A DNA stretch of 64,000 nt from NCBI GenBank assembly GCA_963580455.1, contig OY756964.1:26076001-26140000 (forward strand), read 5' to 3'. This stretch comes from Euonymus europaeus (taxonomy: Eukaryota; Streptophyta; Magnoliopsida; Celastrales; Celastraceae). The notes beneath the pieces are model-generated. The model did no database searches and was not told the DNA's origin. It saw nothing but the letters and a program-made list of their open reading frames with translations. Positions within the stretch are counted from its first letter, which is position 1; every line of letters starts with the position of its first letter. Made by a program: the position numbers and the translations under genes. This document shows positions 26,101 to 36,502 of this stretch, piece by piece.

Positions 26101-26686
26101 TGTTTGAAAAGCAAGATTTTAGCTACAAATTGATTGCTTCTATCATGATGTTGATTCCATTAAGTTAGCTATTTCCCTTAAGCAAGTGAAATTCATATGC
26201 CCCAAGGTCCCCCAACAGCGATGGGCATTGGGCGGCATAGAGATTTAAATTTGAGCTTTCTTGTTCGAGCTGAGCCATCAGAGACTAAACTTGTGCCATA
26301 TCATAATATTTTTCATCCGTCGTTTCGTACTATTGTTTGCTTTCATTCAGATTGCTAACTACCTGAATTTACCTGACCAGCCTAATTGTATTGCCAAAGT
26401 GATTTCCGTGAAGACCGGGAGGAAGGTAATTTGAAATCCAGTTAATCATACTTACCATACCCAAGTTGCTCTTGTTAGGTATTGTTGCATTTTTTAACCC
26501 GTGATTATTATTCTAGATCATCGGCATATTTAGTTGCTTGTCCATTTGCAGGTTGTGTTTTTTGCAGACAGGGACATACTTCCTGGTGAAGAAATAACAT
26601 ATGATTACCATTTTAACCATGAAGATGAAGGTAAAAAGATCCCTTGTTTTTGCAATTCAAAGAATTGTAGGCGCTATTTGAATTGA
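14106..26686 (+). CDS. Trithorax-type histone-lysine N-methyltransferase (PHD, extended PHD, SET, post-SET)
   Basis: Seventeen exons: 14106-14141, 15147-15804, 15901-15989, 16105-16203, 17261-17948, 18069-20945, 22284-22416, 22670-22790, 22882-22965, 23042-23503, 24459-24554, 24798-24962, 25115-25288, 25676-25789, 25887-26069, 26381-26425, 26552-26686. All are GT-AG and join to 2,052 aa. The first 1,480 residues are low-complexity and Ser-rich, with a conserved GETIARWRKLYFQKFG block near 275-292 and a Cys-rich patch (CCRYAAHKKCRRGNCGSR). A PHD finger lies at about 1544-1591 and an extended PHD at about 1597-1800. The SET domain spans about 1908-2030 with NHSC, PNC and GEEITYDY motifs; the post-SET CFCNSKNC ends the protein. 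The trithorax/ATX-like C terminus predicts H3 lysine (K4-type) methylation in the nucleus. There is no PWWP or FYR domain, so it is not a canonical ATX1-5; it resembles the plant PHD protein typified by Arabidopsis At1g77800 (from memory). Confidence 0.9.
21474..21491. repeat. (TA)n microsatellite in intron 6 of the SET gene
   Basis: A short run of alternating TA lies within the 1.3-kb intron between exons 6 and 7. Nothing else recognisable was seen in that intron. Confidence 0.8.
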
Positions 26687-27730
26687 TGGTCTGACACTCG
26701 CCGTGTAAATATGCGATTTAACACTGAATGATGAACGACCTGTCTCTTTTAATTTTGATTCAATTTGCTTCTTCAACATCTATTTATCGAGTAAGAAAGC
26801 AAATATGATCCGATCCCAGGGCGCGTTTGTCTTGATGGTAGTAGATTTGGGCCCTCAGTAGAATAACTAGGGCCTGAGCATCTTATTAAAGCCCATGTTT
26901 TAGGCCCATTTGTAGGTCCGTCGGACACTGACTCGAATTTCTTCTAGGTATTACTGTAACCTTGGTACTTGTTAAACCCACAAGTCTGTCCGTCAGTTTC
27001 CAATTGCATTTTGTTTCCATGTTTTCTTGTACCCGGTCTTTAAGAGCATCCACATTTAAATATCGCTGTGGACTTACTAAAAGAAGAGCGTTCCAAAGCT
27101 AACTGGTCACAGATCACCAATCAAAAGACGACGCAGTAGACAGAGTAATGTTTACAGATAAAAAATCCATAAGCTTCTTTCTGCACAAATTCCAGACTCG
27201 AAAGAGATGGGTTTTCTGCAAAGACAGCCAACTTTACGAAATATAGTAAATTAACAACCAAACGTGTTTTAGTAAAATAAGACAGGAGTTTTCTAAACTT
27301 ATCCCACCTCTCACATCAGAAAAGTAAAAAATTGCAATGGAACGAACAGTCCATTAGTTAGAATAAGTCTTCCGGACCGCTTTTAAGCTACAAAGAATGA
27401 CAAAACTACTTCTAAAATGGTTCTGAGCTACATAGTAATGGGGGTTTTACCCCAAATGAATTCCAGCAACATATATAAGAAAAATCTCTACAATCTAGTA
27501 AAGAGGATCTCTACATTACCCTCAAAACTTTCTTAAGGAGTAGCCAAGTTCTTTTGGCTGCCAAGAACTGGCAATGAATTTAGTCCTATTAGTGTTTTTA
27601 TATTAGTAACAGCGCTAATGGTTGAACATAATCAATTCGAACAGATCCCCAGACATGTTAGTTTATGCCCCTATCGCCTGCCTGTGATTTCATTGTAATG
27701 AGTTCAAATGGTGAACTGAACTTATTTTCA
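26687..27730. other. Convergent intergenic region between the SET gene and the DLN-motif gene
   Basis: This is the 3' flank of two genes reading toward each other. It presumably contains both 3' UTRs and polyadenylation signals. No further gene was recognised. Confidence 0.5.
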
Positions 27731-30514
27731 TCATCTCATTCCATACACAGTTACCTCATAGGTGGAGTCTTCCTCCAGCGGCATCATATTTAGATCGGGG
27801 AGTAAGAAGGATGAACGCCGGATAGAGACATCCTTGTGTGCTTCACTAGAATATGACAGTAGGTGATTCTCTCTGGTGGCATGTCTCAGAAGAGGAGGGG
27901 CTTCAGTTTGTTTCTTTTGACAGCAAGTTCCTTTCTCTTGTTTGTCGGAAATCGAATTTGAGTTCTTGGCAGGATGAAAGCCTAAATCAACCTGTGAAAT
28001 ACAATTTCTAATCATAAAGAGCCATAGAGAAACCTTAAGAACTAAAAACTAGATACAGGTGACAGTAGAGCCTACGTAGAATATAACACATCACCAATTT
28101 GTGTTTCGACTTTCAAATAAATTACCTTTATTCTCTCCAAACTCTCATTTATGGCTCTTTGTTTCTTAAAAGTTGCTCGTACTATTGCCAACTCCTGTTA
28201 AGTAAACACCAAATTGATATAAATACAAGGGAGTAACACTTTTTTTTTTTTTGAAACAAAAGGGAGTAACACAATTAGAAAACAGAATTCTCGAAAGATC
28301 ACACACCTTTTTCAGATGTATCCTTTCCTTCAACAGAAAGTTCACCTCCTCTTTGAGCTCAGAAAATGACTGGAGAATGACAAAAAGCTTTCCATATTAA
28401 TAACAGATAAAATTCATGTATATTAGTAAATAAAACTTAAGCCAATAGCCAAAAAAAACTACGTTTATCATAAAATTTGTAAAACAAACAAGAAAAAGAA
28501 TATGATTAATCTTGATCATTAACCCGGTTGAGATCATGAACAATTCACCACATGATTGATTTTTTCTACAGTTGGATTCAAAAAGGCCAAGTGATGATTT
28601 GAAATAAGATGAAGTTACCTTCTTTTTCCTTTTCCTCCGGATTGCAATGCTAGTGGCTTCAGATGTGCTAGCAATCTGCAAGAATCAATCACCCCACACA
28701 CATCATCAGATGCAACAGTCATATGCTACATAAACAATAAACCATAATTCAAATCAACAAATCAAAGTTCGGAAAAGATGAATTAAAAGGCTTTGACAAG
28801 TAATGGAGAACAAACCAGAAAATAATCTAATGCTAGATATACGTCGGGCTGAATCCAACTTATTTCCAGTTTGGGACCAAAACCGTCTTAATTGGTTCAC
28901 AAATTGGCCAGGATACGCGCCTCTAATTAAAGAAACACCAAAACAGTTTCCATCAGAGAATTCTAGTCCAAATTAGCACATTGGCATCCCAAGAAAAATT
29001 CCGAAACAAAAATTGGCCAAGACCCGCCCGATGAACCAACAGATGCATGCCATGTCATCAAACGCAGCGTGAAATCACAAGATCATTCTTTCAATAAAAG
29101 CTCAGGCGACATGTGACACCTTCAGATATGGCCAACTACTATTGATTTGGATCACACCGGTCGTAACCTTTTGCGAAGCTTCCCATGCCGTACTATAATC
29201 TCAAACCAAATAAACCATCCCACAAGCCTCACCAAACGATCAAGATCAAACGGCCAAAGGTCGCCAGGGATGGAATCCAAGCTGTGGGACATGTAGGTCC
29301 CGAAAGGATTGGATTTGTGCATTGCACGAACAGCCGCAGGGAATATTTACCTATCTCGGTAAAAAGATAACGCTCATTAAAGACACACAGGAATGAACGG
29401 ATAAAGAGAGAGGAAGAAAACTGTGACAGTGATGACGACGTACGCGTATTGAACATCCCATACACTCGCGAAGCAGACAACAATTAATAATCGATCTATA
29501 TACACTTTACGGCCCTCACCATACACTCTTGACCGAAATGCCGTTCGGAAGTAGTGTATAGATCGATTATTAAGGTACAGACAGAGAGTTTGTAAGGGCG
29601 ATTTGGTCAATCTACAAGAAAGAATTACAGGTCACCGGAAATAGGGCGAGCAGAAAACGTGAGGAGCTTTCAATCTTGCTGACCTCACGTGAACGCAAAA
29701 GCCCGAAGCACAAGGGCATTTTAGTCCAAGGAGTTTGAAAATACATTATTTTGTGTATGACATGCCGGACGGTTATCCACCAATAAAACCACCACAATTA
29801 AAACACGGCCAAAACGACCCGGTTGCCCTCGGAGAGCCTCGTCGGAGATCAGTTTCGTTGGGAAAAACAGAAATATCGAGTAATGGGAGACGATAACAGC
29901 TTGACACGCCACGAAACCGTCCTAAAGAGGGGTAAAATGGTAATAAGACGAAACGAGAAACTTGAAACTAGAAGACATGGAATGGAATGTCTCGTCGACG
30001 AATAAAATCCAACTCCAGAGCCTCTATTCGACTAACGCAATTACGTGCACATTTCAGGGGCAAACAGGTCAGACCACGCGAAACATGACACAACGGATAT
30101 CAGGTCACCTGGAACTTAACAGAGAACAAGAAGAAGAGAGAAACCGAGAGAAAATAAGAGGGAAACTGAGAGAGAGAGAGAGATCAAAACCTTGGATCTG
30201 GAGCCAGGGGGAGAACGGCTGGTCTCTTCGAGACCGTCGGCCGTTCCAGATGGAGAGGCTTCTCCGCCGCCACCGCTCCAGGAAAGCGGCGTGGTAGGGC
30301 TGCATCTGGTAGAAGAATCGTTTCCTTTCCTCCGCTCAACGCCACCACATCTCAGCGAGAGCCTCGACCGCGGCTTCCGCATCCCCCACTTGTCAGGTAA
30401 AACCGCGGCGTACTTCGCCGCTGAAGCCACCTGCGCCTTTTTCAGCCTCAGTAGCAGCTCCACGACCATCATGTCGTCCTCCATCGCTGCCCTCAACCAC
30501 TCATCTTTAGCCAT
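27731..30514 (-). CDS. Uncharacterised plant protein with basic region, short coiled coil and DLNxxP motif
   Basis: Five exons in transcript order: 30514-30191, 28675-28619, 28369-28307, 28194-28126 and 27991-27731. All join in phase 0 and give 257 aa. The start MAKDEWLRAAMEDD is preceded by a TATA box and a purine-rich leader. Exon 1 ends in a Ser/Gly-rich stretch (TPLSWSGGGGEAS). Exon 2 is a basic segment (AIRRKRKKK) that looks like a nuclear localisation signal. Exons 3-4 (SFSELKEEVNFLLKERIHLK) form a helical, probably coiled-coil region. The C terminus carries LPDLNMMPLEED; DLNxxP is one form of the EAR repression motif, which recruits TOPLESS-type co-repressors. I know no biochemical function for this family. 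A nuclear regulatory role is inference from NLS, coiled coil and EAR-like motif; there is no bZIP or other DNA-binding signature. Intron 1 is 1.5 kb and holds an inverted repeat. Confidence 0.8.
29484..29573. repeat. Inverted repeat (about 20-bp arms, about 48-bp loop)
   Basis: The left arm at 29484-29505 (TTAATAATCGATCTATATAC plus AC) pairs with the right arm at 29554-29573 (GTGTATAGATCGATTATTAA) with only a two-base bulge. It lies inside intron 1 of the DLN-motif gene. The transcript or the DNA could form a hairpin; it may be a small foldback element. Confidence 0.85.
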
Positions 30515-30660
30515 GATGATATATAGAATCGAGCAACAGAGATACGGAGAGACAGTGATATAAGTACGAAAATCAGGAGATAGAAAAGAGGTGGTGGCGT
30601 TGAAAGAAATGAGAGAAGAGGTCACAGAGAAGAGAGAGATGAAGTGGGGTTTGTGTGTGT

Positions 30661-30667
30661 TTATATA
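30661..30667 (-). promoter_or_regulatory. TATA box of the DLN-motif gene
   Basis: On the minus strand the sequence reads TATATAA, about 150 bases upstream of the ATG at 30514. A purine-rich segment with GAGAGA runs follows, typical of a plant 5' leader. Confidence 0.6.
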
Positions 30668-30699
30668 TGCGGATGGATGGTGAAGGTGGGTGGCGAAGT

Positions 30700-32298
30700 A
30701 GGAGATTCCGGTTATTCGGTTCGTTTATGTTCTCTACTACCACTTCGTTTGTGGGTCTTTGACCTTCTTTTATTTTTATTTTTTTAATCGTCAATTTAAA
30801 TTCTTGTTTTAAGGGGGTCCAATGTTGACATGTGGCGATGACAAGTTTCCTTTTGGGTTTTCTTTTAATTTTTAGAAAGAAAATGATATTATTTTGAGAA
30901 TCTATGATAACGTAAATTTAGTTATTCCCTCGATTTCTCTATCATACTTAATCATTTTATTATCTTAATCAATATGTTGAATATTTTTTTCATTTTATGA
31001 TTTTATTTTAATTAATTATTAACTCATTAGAAATTTAGCGAATTCGTTCTTTTTAAGATTTAACATTTATTATTTAAATTATGGTATAAAAATTCTATAA
31101 AAGAGCCCAATAAAGTTTAACGCATAATATTTTGGTTATAACATAAAAATTCGACACACAAACTCATTAGAGTTTAGCAGATGCGTTCCTCTTAAAATTT
31201 AATTCGTATTATTTAGATATGGCCATTAATCACTTCCCTTTTTGAATTTGGCTCCGCATTCCGGATTATCCAACACCGGATGGATGCATCTCTGCAAGCC
31301 TTTATTTTATGAGGCCATCTTCTCTTTTATGAGCTGGTGGGTTTGCGGATATTTGTGAACTCTACTTATTGTTATTTATTGTTTTAATGGCATAACTTGT
31401 AATCAGCGCAGTACTTAAACTCCACTGATTGTTATTATTATGAGTATTTATAATGATAATAGTATAAATTTTGTTTGGTTCTGGAATTGGGATGGATGTT
31501 GAAAATGGTTCAACGGAGTCATCAATCAGACAAAGTATAAATTTTATATGTTTTTTAAGTTGATGGTTTAAATTTAAGAGTCCCCTTAGAGAGTTAAGTA
31601 GGGAGGATTTACTCAAATACTCATTGCATACCTTGTTTTGTTTTAAGTGAGAAAAAGTTAAATTAAAAGGGTAGTTTAGGGGATAAATTATCTCCTATAA
31701 TACTCTCATTAAGTGATAATTGTAATCCCTCTATTAGCCGTTTAGGAAGATAGAGTAGGGAATAAGTCATTTTAGATTTTTAAATTCTTTAATTAATCAA
31801 CAAAGTTAATAATTTATAATTTAATTAACTCTTATTCTAGTTATCCAAAAAAAAATTAACTATTACTCTATCCAATTTAAGCAGAGTTTCATTTAAGAGC
31901 AGTGCTAAATGGCCCGAGTTTATGTAATTCAACATTAATCTAAGTCTACATGACATACTTTATAAGCAAATGACATGAAAAATTAAAATTTTAAAAAATA
32001 AAATATTTCATTTGAAAAACTCACAGCAATGACAATTAAATTTCATGTTTTAATCATGATCACAAAGTAAATTCAATTTGTGCTTCTATAACATTATTAA
32101 TAGCACCAGCAATTTTAAAGCCAATATATATCCACCCATATCAGACAGATTGTAGCACAAAAGAATTTGAGATATATCCAATGACTACACCAGTAATCCA
32201 ATGTCGGATTCTGTTTACAAAAGGCCGGTACATAGAGGAAAATGTATCAGCAAAATTCCCTTTTTGGCCAAGTGATCATTCTCTTGAGACTTCTAGAG
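30700..32298. other. AT-rich intergenic DNA
   Basis: After the promoter of the DLN-motif gene the sequence is strongly AT-rich. Two similar segments near 31035-31080 and 31150-31205 (ACTCATTAGA...TTAGCGAATTCGTTC and relatives) form a diverged direct repeat. No coding sequence was recognised. Confidence 0.5.
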
Positions 32299-32430
32299 TT
32301 ATTTGAGAACAACTGCTGCGTTTCTAAGGGCCAGATACCTTTGCACATGCTCAAGCGGCAGTGATCTTACCATCTTGAAGACATGAGTATTTGCATAACG
32401 GAGGTTTGTCCTTGGATCAGTGTACGGTGC
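32299..32430 (-). pseudogene. Orphan last exon of an INO80 complex subunit C-like (YL1-C domain) gene
   Basis: The minus strand reads a good acceptor (pyrimidine-rich, ending TTTTGTAG) followed by 43 codons and a stop: [14 protein letters not shown]..., [27 protein letters not shown]. This is the C-terminal half of the YL1-C domain of plant INO80C/Ies6-like proteins, which help position nucleosomes within the INO80 remodelling complex. The frame is intact and well conserved. I searched upstream on this strand to the next gene (37210) for the conserved N-terminal exons and found none. The exon is therefore either a duplicated fragment or the end of a gene whose other exons I failed to see. Confidence 0.75.
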
Positions 32431-32619
32431 CTACAAAACAGGATTTGTAATTGTAATTTGCAGAAAATAAAAGTCTGTTTTACGCCACAAAAAGCATCAA
32501 ACCAGGAAGGTGTTAAAACAATACAATGCTTAAGTAACATGTCTTGGTTGGACCCTGAAAATTTGCTAACATTTTTCAGAAAGGCTCAGCGGCAGGATGC
32601 TTGAGAGGTGGGTCAAGTC

Positions 32620-32815
32620 TTTTTTTCAGATGACTTCGATTTTAGATCAAAAAAGGCCCTCTTTTGCTCAATTCTTCATCGCCACTCTCCTCGTTCTCTT
32701 TCTCTCCTTGTCTTCCTGCTCTTCGTTGCTACTTCCTCCGCCAACAACATCACACGTATACTTGCCAAACACCCCGAGTTCTCCATCTTCAACCACTACC
32801 TCACCACCACTTACC
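32620..32815 (+). pseudogene. Fasciclin-like arabinogalactan protein (FLA) N-terminal fragment
   Basis: In one frame a hydrophobic signal-peptide-like stretch (SLLVFLLFVATSSA) leads into NNITRILAKHPEFSIFNHYL, which is the start of the mature FLA and first fasciclin domain. The similarity ends at about 32815 and a stop follows at 32851; the rest of the fasciclin domains, the AGP region and GPI signal are absent. It lies about 190 bp from the orphan INO80C exon, on the opposite strand. It is a fragment, not a gene. Confidence 0.75.
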
Positions 32816-33049
32816 GACGTGTGCCAAAGCAGACTCTACCCCGTGAGACATAGAAACCCTAGAGGTATACCAATGGGTTGAGTAGCGTGAACCTGAAATT
32901 GCTAGTTACTCGTGAGGAAGCATTGATTATAGCACCGTAGCAGCAGATTTGGCAAGGCACGATGGAGCATATGAATTTAAGGGTTTAGATGAGTTAAGTT
33001 TACACAGAAGAGAAGTCATTTTTTTGTGGTGGAAGAAGTAATTGAGGCC

Positions 33050-33360
33050 AAAATGAGGATTCAAAGTTGCAAATAAATGAAGAATGGAACTGCCTTGGGC
33101 TCCAATACTCCAAGCCACTGGAACCTCCGGCTACATTCTACTGCTTGGGCATGGAGTCTATTTTCCTTATTTCTCACTCTACTGGTGCCAAGAGTCTTTT
33201 GCTATGCTGCTCTGTCCATTTGTTAGACATATCTATGATGTTTGATTTATGTAGATTATTTATAATATCTGTGCTCATAATCTTTCATTTCGTTATCCTT
33301 GCCAACTGCCTAGAGCCCAAGACTGTTATACTGCTTGTGTAAAATTGTCCATGTTTAAAA
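33050..33360 (+). other. Unassigned coding-like stretch with a hydrophobic tail
   Basis: A frame from the ATG at about 33079 reads MKNGTALGSNTPSHWN, then a hydrophobic run (AWSLFSLFLTLLVP), and stops after about 48 codons. The arrangement resembles a GPI-anchor signal or C-terminal membrane tail, and a stop interrupts the same frame just upstream. It may be another captured gene fragment; the family is not recognised. Confidence 0.2.
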
Positions 33361-33559
33361 AACTAAAAAATGAAGAAGTATCAATGTTTATGTCAGCCAA
33401 CCGGTTGAACCGCCAAAATTGGTTGGTTGCCTGTTGCCACACCGATTCAACGTCCAACACGACTTTTAAAACATTAGTAAAAAGTACACAAACTAGTAAG
33501 CCTCAATAACATTACATATGAGCAACTACTAGGAAATAATTATGGACAGAGATGCAAGC

Positions 33560-34060
33560 AGGCCTCATCAAGTAGGGCTCATCATTTAGCCTGAAGTCAA
33601 AGTCCGCCTGAGCACTTCGAGCTTTGGCAGTCCGACCCTAGAACTTGGACAAGGCAGCCCTAGGTGTCATTTTTTAGGCCAAACCCAGCCTAAAGCCAGC
33701 CCATTTAGGCTGACCCTAACCTAAACCCTAAGTCCGAGGCTCCATCTATTAGTCCAAAGCCCGAGCTTAAAAGCCCAAGGCCCTAATATATATATACGTG
33801 TGTGCGTGTAATGAATAATGAATAATTTAATATTTAAGTCCGAAACTCTAGCCTAAAATACCAAGACCAAGACTATATATATATATTGAATAATAATAAT
33901 AATTTAATGCTTAGGCCCGAAACCCAAGCCCAAGGCTCAATCTATTAGCCTGAATTTTTCAGGCCTAGATTAGACTTGGGTTTGCAAAATTATTTTGAGC
34001 ACAACACAAAGCCCCAAGAAGATTCTTAGGCCCAAGGCCTAAAATTTTGGGGGTCGACAT
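33560..34060. repeat. Degenerate repeat rich in GGCCCAAGCCC-like units, with TA and AAT microsatellites
   Basis: Many variants of AAGCCC, GGCCCAA and AGGCCT recur on both strands, with (TA)n at about 33787 and 33877 and (AAT)n at about 33890. It looks like decayed tandem or terminal sequence of a mobile element. No coding content. Confidence 0.5.
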
Positions 34061-34516
34061 CGATGCAAGGAAGCAGTCGAAAAGGAATAAACATGATTGC
34101 CGAGGCACACCTGGTTCTTTCTAAACTATCCATTTTCTCCATCAATAGTTTTTTTCAAACTATCCATCAATAGACTTTAAATTACATATCTCAAGGCTTA
34201 CTAGCATAATCTTGCTTTCATCAAACCTTGCATCAGCTTACCTTACACTTTCAATGTTACTGTACTATTTTGCAGCAACTGCATAAAGGTTGTAGCTCCC
34301 TGAAATCCATATATTATCATGTCTAGATAAAAATAAAATTAAAAAAAAATTCAGAGTGAAATGCATATCAATACAAACACAAGCAGAAAGCCATTAGATG
34401 GAACTCATAGATTGCTTTATGCTAAGGACGAAAAAAAAATACAACGAAAAAAAAGTCACAAAACTAGCAGAATTGAACCATCTCAAAGCCAGCTTTCCTC
34501 TCTTTTGCAAGACTCT

Positions 34517-34608
34517 ATGTTTGGTAGAAATGTGATAGAATATAAGCTATCGTAAAACATAAAAACTGAGAGTGTCTGAAAGTATGCTTATACTCTGTAC
34601 CAAACATG
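34517..34608 (+). mobile_element. Palindromic MITE, copy 5
   Basis: About 92 bp from ATGTTTGGTAGAAATG to TACTCTGTACCAAACATG. The core TAAAAACTGAGAGTGTCTGA matches the 9.8-10.7 kb copies, and the ends are inverse complements. Confidence 0.75.
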
Positions 34609-35088
34609 TGCCAAGAGATGCTAAATGGATTAGGTTGATAATCAAAATTCATTATCAGACAATTCACATAAACTTCAATCCAGTAAAACTTGAAATTGGA
34701 TTCAATGCCAATAGTCAAAACACAGCATCAACCCTATTGCTTGAAGCAAAAAACCAAATACACGCATCATTGCTACAGAATTACCCTCAACTTAATATTC
34801 ATAACTGCCCATCAAGAAAAGCAGTCTTGGAAAGCATTTCCAGAGGTTATAAATAACCATAACCAGATATATATAAACCATCTCAAATATCTACTACTTC
34901 AACCCAAACAGAAAAACATACTTCCTCCCTTTGTGCACCACTCCAAGAGATGCTAAATGGATTAGGTAAAGTAAACTTCAACCCAGCAAAACCTGAAATT
35001 AGTTTCAATAACAGGAGTCGGTTCATCAACCCCAATGCTTTAAGAGATCAAATATCAAGAATCATTGCTACGGAATTTCCTTAACTTA

Positions 35089-36499
35089 GAGCAACTCCAA
35101 CAATGGATATGCATTTTGAGTATGCATTTCAAGATTTGCATCCTTGAATAGTGTTTTACATACTCACTTTTATTTTTTGATTCCAACAATGGATATGCAA
35201 AGTGGGTTTCTATAATTTTTGTACCTAAATTTTATTTCTATAAATTGTTTAACCTCTCATTCATTTTATCACACAATTCACACAAAAACTTATCCTCATC
35301 AATTGAAAAATTCTTGGACCTTTGACTACCTCTTGTAATGGGAGGGACATCGGATGACTCAATATGGTCATCATCGAGATCAACTCCTACCTCATCGCTC
35401 ATAAGCAAAGAAGCATATGACTCATACATGGGATCCATGGCTACAAAAAAATAAATGAAACTATACTCAAAATGTAACAAGTAATTAACTAATCAACCAA
35501 ACCATAGAAAACACATTAACAGAGACAAAAGAGAAGCAACCCTCATGGCTTCCAATATTCACTCTGTATATATCATCATCATCATAAATATATAAATATA
35601 TACACACAATGTCCTCTCTTCTATTAACCAGCTTGGCAGTCCCCTCTCCCTCATTGACTTCAAGGAACAATTTAATGAAATTGTACACGATTTCAGGAAA
35701 TAAATGGGGGATAATTAACACAGTAGGAGATGGGAGGAAGAGACCATGGAACCACAGAGCAATGAGGAATGAATAAATGGAACCGGCAAAAACGAACTAA
35801 GCTATTTTCAACAGGTGGTTCCACAAGCAAATTGGCTGGCCAGTGAGATTATTATATCCCTCCACCCATGTAACAAGTATCTGGTAATCAGTTCCATGAA
35901 CAAAGATGAACAAAGAAGATAAACAATTTCAACAAAAATTGCAGAAATTTCAAAATAATACTTCGTGCTCCATATCAAGTCAAACAACATCAACTATCCA
36001 CTACACAAAACCTACAACCTGGCAGATCTGATTCTGGTTCTCAAAATTTTTAAAAAAACTAGACAAATTTCAACAAAAATCCAGATACTTAGATGCGACT
36101 CAATCGATCATACCTTCCACAACAAACCCAGTCGTTTCGATCTATGCTTTGTTTCGATCTATGCTTCGTTTCGAAATCTGCTTCTACTCTGATCTCTGCT
36201 TCTGCTTCTACTCGATCTCTGCTTCGTTTCGATTTCAGTCCGAGATCGCCTTTTATGGGATGTAGTAGCCACAGACAGGAGATCGACTGTTCAGAGCCGT
36301 TGCGCAACGGTCATCTCCCCACTCCCGCCATCGATTGCGACTCGCCTACATGGGATGCATATTTGGGAACTGAAATTGGGATCGCAAATTTGCGACCCCA
36401 GATGCGACCTCTGTTAGCTTAAGAAAAACTGCAAATCAGAGAAGCAATTTGTCAGTTGGCCTTATACGAACTCAGATGCAACTCCTGTTGGAGCTGCCA
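35089..36499 (-). mobile_element. PIF/Harbinger-like nonautonomous element with a truncated ORF
   Basis: The left end GAGCAACTCCAACA and the inverse complement of the right end (TGTTGGAGCTGCCA) match at 11 of 14 positions. Both are flanked by TTA (35086-35088 and 36500-36502), the target duplication expected for PIF/Harbinger. Inside, the minus strand at 35438-35238 encodes MDPMYESYASLLMSDEVG, then RSKNFSIDEDKFLCEL, the beginning of the Myb-like ORF1 typical of these elements. The frame then leaves the family sequence and stops, so it is broken. Diverged GATCTCTGCTTC-type repeats fill 36130-36235. Confidence 0.7.
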
Positions 36500-36502
36500 T
36501 TA

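Noticed and set aside
29097..30120. Separate gene between the exons of the DLN-motif gene
   Set aside because: Open frames here are short and lack motifs; the region is intron 1.
30192..30563. 123-codon plus-strand frame
   Set aside because: Antisense to exon 1 of the DLN-motif gene, whose five exons join in phase on the minus strand.
36093..36422. 109-codon plus-strand frame
   Set aside because: Lies inside the PIF/Harbinger-like element and is built from short imperfect repeats (SASASTLISASAS-like).
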